A stretch of 33,851 nt of DNA, taken from NCBI GenBank assembly GCA_022601345.1, contig JAJACU010000024.1:1-33851 (forward strand), written 5' to 3'. The first letter of the stretch is position 1. The number at the start of each line of letters is the position of its first letter. A program made the translations under genes and the position numbers. The notes beneath the pieces are model-generated. The model was not told the DNA's origin and ran no database searches. It saw nothing but the letters and a program-made list of their open reading frames with translations. Below, in pieces: positions 23,778 to 32,387 of the stretch. Source of the stretch: Chlamydiota bacterium. Its GTDB lineage: Bacteria > Chlamydiota > Chlamydiia > Chlamydiales > JAAZZY01.

Positions 23778-25441
23778 AAGAACTTTATATCAAAAATGTT
23801 ATCTTAATTGATTCTGCCCAAGTATCCTTTGGCACAGGCCTGCATATTTTCTCAGGAGAAACTGGAGCGGGGAAAACTGCTATTTTGCACGCATTACGTT
23901 TGATACTTGGTGCAAAAGCAGACACTCAGCTCATTCGTAATGGAGAAGAAAAAGCTACAGTTTCAGCACTTTTTGATTTAAAAGACTCCACGTTAATTTT
24001 CTCGGTCCTATCTCGCGCAGGAATAGAAGTAGACCCTGAAGGATCTCTCATTATAAAAAGAGAAGTAACTGCAGTTGGTAAAAGCCGCGCCTATATTAAC
24101 AACCAACCTGCTCAAGTAGGGCTTCTTAAGCAGATTTCTCCCTTTCTAATGGAAGTGGTAGCTCAGCATGCATCTCAAAAGCTTTTAGATCCTGACTATC
24201 ACAGAGAAATTATAGACACTTTCGGCCAACACAGTCATGTAACTCAAAATGTAATGGAATCCTACTTTCACTTGTCTTCTCTTAAAGCTGAGTACAAAGA
24301 GTTGCTTAACAAAGAAGAAAATGAAAAAACTTTAAAAAAGCAATGGAGCGCTGAGCTTGAAGAAATTGAAGCCGCCCAAGTTGAGTCTCTTGAAGAAGAC
24401 GAATCACTTTTTCAAGACTATGAAAAACTCACTCACACCAAAGAACTCTATGACACTCTTTCAAAAAGCTATGATGTGCTTCAAGAGAGAGACGCAAGTG
24501 TACTTGATGCTTTAAAGGCAGAGCTCTTAGCTCTAAATAAAATCAACATCTCAAGTTCTGAATTTAAAAACATACAAATTGAGTTTGAAAGTATAATTGA
24601 AAGTTTAAATGAACTTTCTTTTTCAGTTTTACATTTTAGAGACTCTCTCGAAGAAAACCCGGAAAGAATCCATGAAATAGATGAAAGGCTTAAGTTACTT
24701 CGCTCACTTTGTAAACGCTATGGACCAACTCTTCAAGATGTAATCAACAAACAAGAAAAGCTCTCCTTTCAACTCAATCAATTTGAAGAAATCACTGAAC
24801 AAAAAGAGAGCCTTCATAAACAAATTGAAGATGGAGAGCTAAAATTTAGATCGTCTTGTGATGAGCTAACGCGCATGCGCAAACTTGCACAAGGCAAACT
24901 ACAAAAACAAATTCAAACTCTTTTAAATGAGCTCAATTTACCCAATGCTGAACTCGTCATTGAATTTAATCTTGTAAAACCTTCTGCCACGGGGCAAGAG
25001 TCCATTGAATTTTTCCTCAAGGCAAATGTTGGTGAAAATAAAGCTGCTTTAAAAGATCGCGTAAGTGGAGGAGAACTTTCAAGACTCCTACTAGCCTTAA
25101 AAGTCATTTTGTCAGATTTAGAAGATGTTCCGACTCTATTTTTTGATGAGGTCGATGCAAACCTTGGAGGAGAAACAGCCCCAAAAATTGGTAAGTTACT
25201 CAAGAAGATGAGTCAAAACAAACAAATTGTTGTTATCACTCACCTTCCACAAGTTGCTGCGTATGCTGATCAACATTTCCAAATTCAAAAAGAAGAGGAA
25301 GAAAATAGAACTTTTTCACTTATCAAACAACTGAATCAAAAGCAAAAACAAAAAGAAATTGAGCGCATGCTTGGCGGCAAGAGCCTTAGCAAAAAAGCCT
25401 CAGAGCTTGCAAGTGATTTACTTCAATCTTCAAAATCATAA
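23771..25441 (+). CDS. recN: DNA repair protein RecN
   Basis: RecN is an SMC-like ATPase that acts on DNA double-strand breaks. The Walker A motif FSGETGAGKTAIL (27-39), the ABC-type signature VSGGELSRLLLALK (~430-443) and Walker B LFFDEVDANLGGET (~454-467) are intact, and a coiled-coil stretch runs between roughly 165 and 380. Length 556 aa is typical. It overlaps rnhC by seven bases and its last 19 bases overlap the convergent small gene at 25423. Confidence 0.97.
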   Translation: MLKELYIKNVILIDSAQVSFGTGLHIFSGETGAGKTAILHALRLILGAKADTQLIRNGEEKATVSALFDLKDSTLIFSVLSRAGIEVDPEGSLIIKREVTAVGKSRAYINNQPAQVGLLKQISPFLMEVVAQHASQKLLDPDYHREIIDTFGQHSHVTQNVMESYFHLSSLKAEYKELLNKEENEKTLKKQWSAELEEIEAAQVESLEEDESLFQDYEKLTHTKELYDTLSKSYDVLQERDASVLDALKAELLALNKINISSSEFKNIQIEFESIIESLNELSFSVLHFRDSLEENPERIHEIDERLKLLRSLCKRYGPTLQDVINKQEKLSFQLNQFEEITEQKESLHKQIEDGELKFRSSCDELTRMRKLAQGKLQKQIQTLLNELNLPNAELVIEFNLVKPSATGQESIEFFLKANVGENKAALKDRVSGGELSRLLLALKVILSDLEDVPTLFFDEVDANLGGETAPKIGKLLKKMSQNKQIVVITHLPQVAAYADQHFQIQKEEEENRTFSLIKQLNQKQKQKEIERMLGGKSLSKKASELASDLLQSSKS

Positions 25442-25614
25442 TTAAGCTTATAGTCAAATGACTCAACGCCATCTGTAAATGATGCGCTATTTGCAGCGTC
25501 AATCAAATCCATTGTAACCTTTTCTTTATTAGCCAATTCTTTCACATCTTGACTTAGCCTTTTTTCCCTTTTAAGGATTTTATCCTTTTGAGTTTTACGC
25601 TCCCTTATAATCAT
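25423..25614 (-). CDS. Small charged hypothetical protein
   Basis: This 63-aa reading frame is supported by a strong Shine-Dalgarno sequence (GGAGG, five bases before the ATG). The product is very charged and helical: a basic N-terminal half (MIIRERKTQKDKILKREKRL) and an acidic C-terminus ending NYDFED. There is no membrane segment or known motif. It stands alone on the minus strand, and its 3' end overlaps recN by 19 bases. Function is unknown. Confidence 0.6.
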   Translation of the reverse strand: MIIRERKTQKDKILKREKRLSQDVKELANKEKVTMDLIDAANSASFTDGVESFDYKLNYDFED

Positions 25615-25708
25615 ACAAACCTCCGTTTTCTTTCAAATACCAGAAATTGAGATATAAAGCTAATAGTCACTTAAAGCTCAATTTTTTCTCTATTTTCTTA
25701 GCAAATTC

Positions 25709-25741
25709 CGGATAATTTGAAGTACCACTTCAAATTATCCG
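25709..25741. repeat. Perfect palindrome, 15-bp arms, before a DUF4143-type ATPase fragment
   Basis: CGGATAATTTGAAGT (25709-25723) and ACTTCAAATTATCCG (25727-25741) are exact reverse complements around ACC. The element ends 13 bases before the ATG at 25755. It could be an operator for the ATPase gene, a transcript hairpin hiding its start, or the end of a mobile element. Confidence 0.85.
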
Positions 25742-25754
25742 AATATCAAGTAAA

Positions 25755-25946
25755 ATGTATAAAAGACAGATAAAAAAAGAATTACTAACTCTTGCTAAAG
25801 ACGACTACGTAGTAACCGTCACTGGGCCAAGACAGTCAGAGAAAACAACGCTTGTACAAGAGGCTTTTCCAAAAAAGCCATACATCAATTTAGAGTCCAT
25901 AGGCAGCCGGGAGCTCGCTCTAAGTGCTCCCTGTGTGTTTTTTTGA
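25755..25946 (+). pseudogene. Truncated DUF4143/AAA-type ATPase, N-terminal fragment
   Basis: The 63-residue frame MYKRQIKKELLTLAKDDYVV then TVTGPRQSEKTTLVQEAF and PYINLES-x-x-SRELAL matches the start of the large DUF4143 AAA ATPase family (R-x-x-x-x-x-L-x-x-x-x-V-v-x-v-x-G-P-R-Q-x-G-K-T-T-L, Y-x-N-L-E). Intact members run to about 370-430 residues, so most of the gene is missing. In addition the Walker A motif reads GPRQSEKTT, with Glu for the invariant glycine before Lys. A TGA ends it 98 bases before gatC. It is almost certainly a non-functional remnant. Confidence 0.75.
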
Positions 25947-26044
25947 ATCAGATTAAAATACTTTCTTCGACTCTCTTAACTTCTTGTTTTTTAAGATTTG
26001 TTTCCTAATAATGGCCGTGGTTTTAACAATAAATTGAAAAAAAC

Positions 26045-26344
26045 ATGTCAGACTTATCAGATGATACGATAGAACACTTAGCACGACTTAGCAGAATTTC
26101 TGTAACAGAGGCAGACAAAAAGATTCTTTATCAAGACTTAAATCGAATTGTTGACTTCATTGATTTGCTTGAGCAGGTTGACACTGAAGGTGTGGCAACT
26201 TGTGACTTTGTGCATAAACATCACAAACATCTTCTTAGAGAAGATAAAGTAAAAGACATGCTCCCGCGAGATGAGTTTCTGAAAAATGCACCCGATCATA
26301 TGGGCGGCATGGTAAAAGTTCCTCCAATTATCAAAAAAGAATAA
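26045..26344 (+). CDS. gatC: Aspartyl/glutamyl-tRNA amidotransferase subunit C
   Basis: GatC is the small stabilising subunit of the GatCAB complex, which turns misacylated Glu-tRNA(Gln) or Asp-tRNA(Asn) into the correct amide form. The 99-aa sequence has the family start (IEHLARLSRISVTEADKKIL), the middle IVDFIDLLEQVDTEGV and the C-terminal LREDKV...NAPDHMGGMVKVPPII. It leads the gatC-gatA-gatB operon (six-base gap to gatA), the same order as CT002-CT004. No clear Shine-Dalgarno sequence precedes the ATG. Confidence 0.96.
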   Translation: MSDLSDDTIEHLARLSRISVTEADKKILYQDLNRIVDFIDLLEQVDTEGVATCDFVHKHHKHLLREDKVKDMLPRDEFLKNAPDHMGGMVKVPPIIKKE

Positions 26345-26350
26345 GAAAAT

Positions 26351-27814
26351 ATGTATCAAAAATCGGCGTATGAATTACATGAGGCATTTGTCCTTGGCGA
26401 CATTTCGGCTGTAGAAATATGTGAATCCTTTCTCAAACGAATTGAAAAGCTCGATGGCAAAGTCGGCGCTTTCTTACAAGTGCTCTCAGAGAGCGCCCTT
26501 GAAAAAGCTCGAGAACTCGACTTGAAGCGCAAGCACGGGAAACCCCTTGGGAAACTTGCAGGAGTGCCTGTTGCTATCAAAGATAACATTCATATTAAAG
26601 GCGAGCCTACAACATGCGCATCTCGCATGCTTGCAAATTATAATGCTCATTTTGATGCTACTGCCGTGCGACTTTTGAAAGAAGAAGATGCCATTATTAT
26701 TGGGAAAACAAATTTAGATGAGTTTGCAATGGGCGGCTCAACAGAGCACTCAGCCTTTTTGGCAACGCATAACCCTTGGAATTTGAAATGCACAGCAGGA
26801 GGCTCCTCAGGAGGCTCTTCAGCAGCTGTGTCTGCTCGCTTTTGCCCTTTATCCTTAGGATCTGATACGGGTGGATCAGTAAGGCAACCTGCAGCTTACT
26901 GCGGAATTTTAGGATACAAACCTACATATGGCCGCATCTCAAGGTATGGACTGGTAGCTTTTGGATCATCACTCGACCAAATAGGAATATTTGCTCAAAA
27001 CTCTAAAGATCTAGCCCTAAGCGCTGAAGTTTTAGGAGTGCACTGCAAGCATGATGCTACATCAGCAGATCATCCCAAAGAAAACTTTGCTAACCACTTT
27101 AGAGATGACTTCAAAGGTTTAAAAATAGGCATTCCCTATACTTTCCTTGAAGATCTTCCAGATGAGTCTAGAAAATCTTTTGAAAGCTCAGTGGAGATCC
27201 TAAAAAAAAGCGGTGCTGAAATCGTTGAAGTCGATTTAACAATCTTAAAATATTCAATAGCCACTTACTATATCCTTGCTACTGCAGAAGCTTCTACAAA
27301 TTTAGCTCGATTTGATGGCATACGATACGGCAATCGTGACCCTCATGCAGTTACACTAGATGAAGTTTATGACCTGACACGCGAATTTGGGTTTGGGTTT
27401 GAAGTTAAACGAAGAATCTTGTTAGGGACATATGTTCTGTCAGCTGGACACTCTACCTCCTACTATAAAAAGGCTCAGAAAGTAAGAACTAAAATCATAG
27501 AGAGCTTTGAAAAAGCATTTGAAAGCTGTGACCTCATCACACTACCTACAACCCCAACGCCTGCTTTTGAACTAGGGTCTGTCCAAGATCCAGTTTCTAT
27601 GTATCTAATGGATCTTTATACAACTACAGCAAACCTTTCAGGACTCCCGGCTGTAAGTGTTCCATCAGACGTCAGCAAAGGCAACAAACCTATTGGAATA
27701 CAATTTATAGCTCCGAGCATGCAGGACGCTTTCTTAATAGGCTGTGCACATGCTTTTGAAAAAGCATGTCCTGTAAATGAACAATTACCTGAAATTGCAA
27801 AGGAGAATGTATGA
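26351..27814 (+). CDS. gatA: Glutamyl-tRNA(Gln) amidotransferase subunit A
   Basis: GatA is the glutaminase subunit that supplies ammonia to GatB. The amidase Ser-cisSer-Lys triad is complete: Lys77 in VAIKDN, Ser152 in GGSSGGSSA and Ser176 in SDTGGSVRQPAA. Length 487 aa is typical. The stop overlaps the gatB start by four bases (ATGA), implying coupled translation of the two subunits. Confidence 0.98.
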   Translation: MYQKSAYELHEAFVLGDISAVEICESFLKRIEKLDGKVGAFLQVLSESALEKARELDLKRKHGKPLGKLAGVPVAIKDNIHIKGEPTTCASRMLANYNAHFDATAVRLLKEEDAIIIGKTNLDEFAMGGSTEHSAFLATHNPWNLKCTAGGSSGGSSAAVSARFCPLSLGSDTGGSVRQPAAYCGILGYKPTYGRISRYGLVAFGSSLDQIGIFAQNSKDLALSAEVLGVHCKHDATSADHPKENFANHFRDDFKGLKIGIPYTFLEDLPDESRKSFESSVEILKKSGAEIVEVDLTILKYSIATYYILATAEASTNLARFDGIRYGNRDPHAVTLDEVYDLTREFGFGFEVKRRILLGTYVLSAGHSTSYYKKAQKVRTKIIESFEKAFESCDLITLPTTPTPAFELGSVQDPVSMYLMDLYTTTANLSGLPAVSVPSDVSKGNKPIGIQFIAPSMQDAFLIGCAHAFEKACPVNEQLPEIAKENV

Positions 27815-29265
27815 ACAACAGCGAATGGGAAACAGTAGTTGGAATAGAAGTTCACGCTCAGCTAAATACAGTTTCTAAACTTTTCAGTTCAGCTCCAAAT
27901 AGTTTTGGCGATGAGCCAAATACAAACATTTCGGTGGTTTGCACAGGCCAACCAGGGACTTTACCTGTTTTAAATAAAGAGGCTGTTAAAAAAGCTGTTC
28001 TATGGGGACATGCAGTAAATGCAGAAGTTGCCCTCTATTCAAAGTTTGATCGCAAATCATACTTTTATCCTGATGCCCCAAGAAACTTCCAAATCACACA
28101 ATTTGATAAACCTATAGTTAAGGGAGGAAAAGTCACTTGTGAGATTGATGGAAAAGAAAAAACTCTAGAACTAGATCACACTCATTTAGAAGATGATGCT
28201 GGAAACTGTCGCCACTTTAGCAATTTTGGAGGAGTTGATTATAATAGAGCTGGAGTTCCTCTTATAGAAATTGTCACCAAACCACTTGTCGGAACAACCC
28301 CCAAAGAAGTCGCAACTTTTGCTAGTATGATAAGAGCCATCTTACAGTATCTTGATATCTGTGATTGTAACATGGAAGAAGGCTCCCTTCGCATGGACTG
28401 CAATGTATCTGTTAAAAAGAAAACAGAGAAAGAATTTCGCACGAAAGTTGAAATTAAAAATATGAACTCTTTTAGCAACATGCAGCTTGCAATCGAACAA
28501 GAGGTCAATCGACAAACTAAAATATATATGTCAAACCCAGAGGCTGACCCAAAAAGTCTTATTATGCAATCCACCTATCGATGGGATCCTGAGGCTAAAA
28601 TGATTCGTCTTATGCGTTTAAAAGAACATGCAGATGACTACAGATACTTCCCTGAACCTGATCTACCGCCATTGCTATTGACACAAGAATATATTGATGC
28701 TCTACAGCAAGAAATGCCCGAGCTTCCTTTTGAACGAAAAAAACGCTACATGGAGCATATTAAAATTGCTGAAGATATAACAAATATTTTGATCAACGAT
28801 AAAAAATTATCTGACTACTTTGAAAGAGCCTTAAAGGTTTGCTCAAATGCGCGTTCTCTTAGCAACTGGATTGTTGTTGAATTTTTAGGTCGTTTTAAAG
28901 ATTCAGGAGTAAACCTTCCTGACTCAGAAATTGAAGCTGAAAATATTGGTCGACTCGTAAATATGATCGATAAAAAAATTATCAATGGAAAGATTGCAAA
29001 GAAAGTGGCTGATGATATGGTTTCAATGAGTGGCAAAGACTGCGAAGAGATTGTTTCAGAAAACCCCGACTACCAACCCGTCAATGATGAATCAGAAATT
29101 GAAGCGTTAGTGGATCAAGTTCTTGCTCAAAATCAGCAATCTATTACCGATTATAAGAATGGTAAAGAAAAAGCTTTTGGATTTCTTGTAGGCCAAGTGA
29201 TGAAACTCTCACGCGGCAAGGCTTCCCCCGAGTTGGTTAACAAACTCCTAAAGAAGAAACTATAG
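27811..29265 (+). CDS. gatB: Aspartyl/glutamyl-tRNA amidotransferase subunit B
   Basis: GatB binds the misacylated tRNA and carries out phosphorylation and amidation. The signature WETVVGIEVHAQLNT lies at residues 5-19, then SYFYPDAPRNFQITQFDKPI and the conserved LEDDAG and RAGVPLIEIVTKP. The C-terminal ~150 residues form the YqeY-like tRNA-binding domain ending VGQVMKLSRGKASPELVN. At 484 aa it is full length. Its end overlaps the convergent xerD by six bases. Confidence 0.98.
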   Translation: MNNSEWETVVGIEVHAQLNTVSKLFSSAPNSFGDEPNTNISVVCTGQPGTLPVLNKEAVKKAVLWGHAVNAEVALYSKFDRKSYFYPDAPRNFQITQFDKPIVKGGKVTCEIDGKEKTLELDHTHLEDDAGNCRHFSNFGGVDYNRAGVPLIEIVTKPLVGTTPKEVATFASMIRAILQYLDICDCNMEEGSLRMDCNVSVKKKTEKEFRTKVEIKNMNSFSNMQLAIEQEVNRQTKIYMSNPEADPKSLIMQSTYRWDPEAKMIRLMRLKEHADDYRYFPEPDLPPLLLTQEYIDALQQEMPELPFERKKRYMEHIKIAEDITNILINDKKLSDYFERALKVCSNARSLSNWIVVEFLGRFKDSGVNLPDSEIEAENIGRLVNMIDKKIINGKIAKKVADDMVSMSGKDCEEIVSENPDYQPVNDESEIEALVDQVLAQNQQSITDYKNGKEKAFGFLVGQVMKLSRGKASPELVNKLLKKKL

Positions 29266-30129
29266 TCTTGGATGAAAGTTTTCAAAAGCATTTTTCAAAT
29301 GCTTTTGACTAACTTGAGTGTAGCGATCAGTCGTGGCAATATTAGCATGTCCAAGCATCTCTTGAATAACTCTTAAATCTGCCCCATTTTCTAGTAAATG
29401 TGTTGCAAATGAGTGACGCAGAGTGTGCGGTGAAAGGTTTTGCGTAATGCCAGCTCTTTGAGCATAAAATTTTATTCTCTTCCAGACTAACACCCGATCA
29501 ATAGGCTTTTTTCTTTGAGTTAAAAATAGGTATGGCGATTCTCCATCCTGCCTAAAATTACACAAATAGTGATCTACAGCTTCAACAGCTTTATTTCCAA
29601 TTGGAACAATACGTTCTTTTCCCCCTTTACCTTTAACTCTAACAAAATGATCATCAACATCGTTAATTTTTAAGCTGCAAATCTCAGAAACACGCAAGCC
29701 GCTGCCATATAAAACCTCCATAATAGCTTTATCGCGCGATTCAGTTTCCATGGAAATGTCAGGTGCATTAAGTAATTTCTCAACTTGAGGCGAGCTTAAA
29801 ACCTTTGGAACTACTTGCCAAATTTTTGGGCTACTTAAGTAGTGAGTGAGATTTGTCTCTATATGACCTTCTCTTTTTAAAAACTTAAAGAAGACTTTTA
29901 AAGCCATAAGCATGCGGCTAACGCTTGATGTAGCATATCCTTTTTCTTGGCACTGCTGTAAGAATAATAAAAAATGATTCTGCTCAACCTCTTTGAGGTT
30001 TTTAACTTTGTGCTCTGTTAAAAATTGAACAAAACGCTCTATATCATATCTGTAAGCTTGCTGAGTGTTTACCGACAAGCCTTTTTCAGAGGTGATATAT
30101 AGAAAAAAATCTTCAACTTGAGATAACAT
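29260..30129 (-). CDS. xerD: Tyrosine recombinase XerD (XerC/D family)
   Basis: XerC and XerD resolve chromosome dimers at dif during division. All catalytic residues are visible: Arg146 (GSGLRVSE), Lys169 in the KGKGGKER hairpin, His235 and Arg238 (SPHTLRHSFATHLL), His261 (LGHANIATT) and nucleophile Tyr270 (RYTQ). The N-terminal SAM-like DNA-binding domain occupies about 1-95. Length 289 aa is typical. Details such as SSPKIWQVVPKVLSSPQVEKLL and the HPR ending favour XerD over XerC, but I cannot exclude XerC. The start codon lies only seven bases from that of the divergent gene at 30137. Confidence 0.88.
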   Translation of the reverse strand: MLSQVEDFFLYITSEKGLSVNTQQAYRYDIERFVQFLTEHKVKNLKEVEQNHFLLFLQQCQEKGYATSSVSRMLMALKVFFKFLKREGHIETNLTHYLSSPKIWQVVPKVLSSPQVEKLLNAPDISMETESRDKAIMEVLYGSGLRVSEICSLKINDVDDHFVRVKGKGGKERIVPIGNKAVEAVDHYLCNFRQDGESPYLFLTQRKKPIDRVLVWKRIKFYAQRAGITQNLSPHTLRHSFATHLLENGADLRVIQEMLGHANIATTDRYTQVSQKHLKNAFENFHPRL

Positions 30130-30136
30130 ATAATTT

Positions 30137-31228
30137 ATGAGTAAACCTTCTATTTGTGGCCTCTTAGAGACGCCTTATAATTTTTTCATTGATCATCTTG
30201 CGCCTCTTTGCTCGTTTTTAAACATCCCAATTTTAACTTCCTGGCCCCAAACAATTTTCTTGTATAGGCGTTATTACCCTAATGTAGAGATCAAAGTTAA
30301 AAACTGGAGTGTACGCTATTTATTAGAAAATTACACCTCTGTTTTATATAGCTTTGTACCCGAACCTTCTTTTAGAGATGTTATTAAAGAACAAAGAGCA
30401 AAAAATCCAGATGATGAAATTTGGAAAAAAGATCTTAAACTTATCCATCATTTTCATGGTTGCTCGGATAAAGGATACCACTCAAACTGGATAAAACCTG
30501 ATGGCCACATTAAAGATGTCGACTTACTTTTAATCTATGGTGAGCGCTTTAAAAATCTTTTAGAAGATAAAGATCTTTTACACCTACCTAATGAGTATCA
30601 GTTTGTGGGAAACTATAGGTATACCTACTACAAAAAACACAAAGAATATTTAGACAACCTTGTTCAAAAAGAGGTTTTCTCTCAATTTGAGAAAAAACAA
30701 AAAACGATTCTTTATGCCCCGACTTGGGCAGATCATGAAAAATCATCTTCCTTTTTAGATATTTATAAAACCTTGTTTGAAACACTTCCTGATGACTTTA
30801 ACCTTATTGTTAAACTCCATCCAAACATGACTTTAAAAACCCCTATTTATGATCCCTCCCCTATTTTAAAGATCATAGAAAACTACAAAGATAAATTAAA
30901 CGTATTGATTCTACCCTTCTACCCTGTTGTTTACCCATTGATTAATTTTTGCGACATTTATTTGGGAGATCACTCATCTGTTGGATATGATGTACTTGCC
31001 TTTAACAAACCGATGTTTTTTCTCAATGTGAATAAAAGAAAGGCTAATGATAAAGGCGCTCTACTTTTTAAATGTGGCACAGTCATTGAAAAAGAAGAGT
31101 TCTCATGCTTATACAAAATAATTGTTGAGAACCTACCACTAGACACTAAACTTTTTCAAACATCTAGAGAGCAGCTTTACAAAGATGCCTTTGGAGAAAA
31201 TGAAGCAGCAGCATCAATTAATCTTTAA
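30137..31228 (+). CDS. TagF-like CDP-glycerol glycerophosphotransferase family protein
   Basis: The 363-aa soluble protein has the two-domain GT-B pattern of CDP-glycerol:poly(glycerophosphate) glycerophosphotransferases. HHFHGCSDKG (104-113) corresponds to the H-G-x-x-x-K segment, ILYAPTWAD (191-199), LIVKLHPNM (223-231) and GDHSSVGYDVLAFNKPMFF (277-295) are the C-terminal signatures. In Gram-positive bacteria such enzymes polymerise teichoic acid; Chlamydiae make none, so the acceptor here must differ, perhaps another surface glycan or lipid. The ATG lies seven bases from the start of xerD, with no Shine-Dalgarno sequence in between. Confidence 0.82.
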   Translation: MSKPSICGLLETPYNFFIDHLAPLCSFLNIPILTSWPQTIFLYRRYYPNVEIKVKNWSVRYLLENYTSVLYSFVPEPSFRDVIKEQRAKNPDDEIWKKDLKLIHHFHGCSDKGYHSNWIKPDGHIKDVDLLLIYGERFKNLLEDKDLLHLPNEYQFVGNYRYTYYKKHKEYLDNLVQKEVFSQFEKKQKTILYAPTWADHEKSSSFLDIYKTLFETLPDDFNLIVKLHPNMTLKTPIYDPSPILKIIENYKDKLNVLILPFYPVVYPLINFCDIYLGDHSSVGYDVLAFNKPMFFLNVNKRKANDKGALLFKCGTVIEKEEFSCLYKIIVENLPLDTKLFQTSREQLYKDAFGENEAAASINL

Positions 31229-31650
31229 GCCTATTTTTGAGAAAATCACATACATTTACAACTTAACTTCATTTCTTTTCATTGAAATTATTACCCGTTT
31301 TATCTAGGTGATACTTAAACATTAATTTTCTAGACTTTCATTTAACTTCTTTCAATCCAGCAGAGCTACTCACCTCAATAGTTTTTTTAAAGGTTTTAGC
31401 CTCTCAACTTTCTTTCCAGCAAGGAATCTGATAGAGCACCATTCTTTCTGTAAATTCAATTTACTAGTTTGAGATAGGCCCTCAAAGCTAGCTCATTGAA
31501 GCCTTTTCAAAAGGCTAATTTGGTTGCATTGTATTGCTTCTTTTTGTGAACATACATCTGTAAAAAATTTTTAAGCATCTATTTTTAGAGAAAATCGCTT
31601 AGATTTTTTTTAGATATTTATAATATTTTTTAAATTAAAAGGAGTTAAAA
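31229..31650. other. 422-bp AT-rich intergenic region
   Basis: No gene is evident. It holds an imperfect direct repeat (31225-31249 and 31571-31598, sharing TTAAGC, CTATTTTT and GAGAAAATC) and a short hairpin AGCCTTTT-C-AAAAGGCT at 31500-31516. The right end holds the promoter-like TATAAT at 31619 and the ribosome binding site of the next gene (AAAAGGAG, 31637-31644). Confidence 0.5.
31619..31624 (+). promoter_or_regulatory. -10 box before the interrupted gene at 31651
   Basis: A perfect TATAAT lies 26 bases before the ATG at 31651, in very AT-rich DNA; no convincing -35 box is seen at 15-18 bases upstream (CTTAGA at best). The chance of a random match is considerable here. Confidence 0.3.
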
Positions 31651-32157
31651 ATGAGTGGCCTAACCCCAACAACAGCTGAACCTTGGTTAAATCTTTCACT
31701 TAGTTTGGACGATGTCCAGCACTAAACCACCTTAAATTTTAACCAAAAAGTTAGGGTTACAGACAAAGATAGCCTTGTTTGCCAAGCACTTGAGACTACA
31801 GACGAAGGTAGCACTGTTTACAGAGCAATGGAAAAAGTTCCAGAAGTATTTGCAAGATCTATCAGAGAAGATGCGAGTGTTCTCACAACAGATAGTCTTA
31901 AATTTGAAAAAGGAACACGTAACTTTGATAATTTAGTTGTGCAACCGTACACTCTAAATCCTTTAGAAGGCAGCCTTTATATTGGCGCAGAAAGAGATTT
32001 AGAAGCTGATAGGTTTCGATTTACAATGAACCCTTTCCCGAATACTGGTGGCGACCTTAAAATTCATGGAACAGAAACTGACAGAACCTACACAGTTATT
32101 TTTAGTAACAAAGATTCGTCTAAGACCCTTCACCAAGGAACTCTAAAAGCTCTTTAA
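31651..32157 (+). pseudogene. Hypothetical gene interrupted by an early TAA
   Basis: An ATG at 31651 with a good AAAAGGAG seven bases upstream begins MSGLTPTTAEPWLNLSLSLD and is stopped by TAA at 31723-31725 (codon 25). The same frame then stays open for 143 more codons to TAA at 32155-32157. It has coding character (TDKDSLVC, TTDEGSTVYRAM, then LEGSLYIGAERDLEADRF). After the stop the first start codon is ATG at 31828, which has no Shine-Dalgarno sequence, so re-initiation is unlikely to be efficient. The downstream part looks rich in beta strands, but I recognise no family. The likeliest reading is a recent nonsense mutation; readthrough or a sequencing error are alternatives. Confidence 0.6.
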
Positions 32158-32387
32158 GCAGCAAGACTACATTCAGCATCAATACATTTTCGTTTGGCAA
32201 TATCTAAAGCAGTTTTGTCCATTTCATTTTTTAAAGTTAGGTGCTGCTTATATTTTAAAAGTAGTTTAAATGCTTTAATTGAGCTTTGCTCGACAGCAAC
32301 CATTATTGGGGACCGATCATTTTGATTTTGGCAATTAACATCTGCACCATTGACTTTTAGACATATTTGATATTTTTGAACAAGCAC
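32154..32387 (-). pseudogene. Ankyrin-repeat gene fragment
   Basis: The frame codes about 77 residues containing one full and one partial ankyrin repeat: NGADVNCQNQNDRSPIMVAV, then KAFKLLLKYKQHLTLKNEMD and KTALDIAKRK. These follow the G-A-D-V-N-x-x-x-x-x-G-x-[ST]-P-L and G-x-T-A-L-D-x-A consensus. Upstream in frame there is a TAG within five codons of the GTG at 32387, with no Shine-Dalgarno sequence, so the N-terminal part is lost. Ankyrin proteins of intracellular bacteria usually have many repeats, so this is probably the 3' remnant of a larger gene. Its end overlaps the interrupted gene on the other strand by four bases. Confidence 0.6.

Noticed and set aside
31500-31516. Terminator hairpin AGCCTTTT-C-AAAAGGCT
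   Set aside because: The loop is too small, no T-run follows, and it lies 270 bases past the nearest stop codon.
31723-31725. Programmed stop-codon readthrough in the interrupted gene
   Set aside because: The stop is TAA, the strongest terminator, and no downstream structure known to promote readthrough is visible; a nonsense mutation is simpler.
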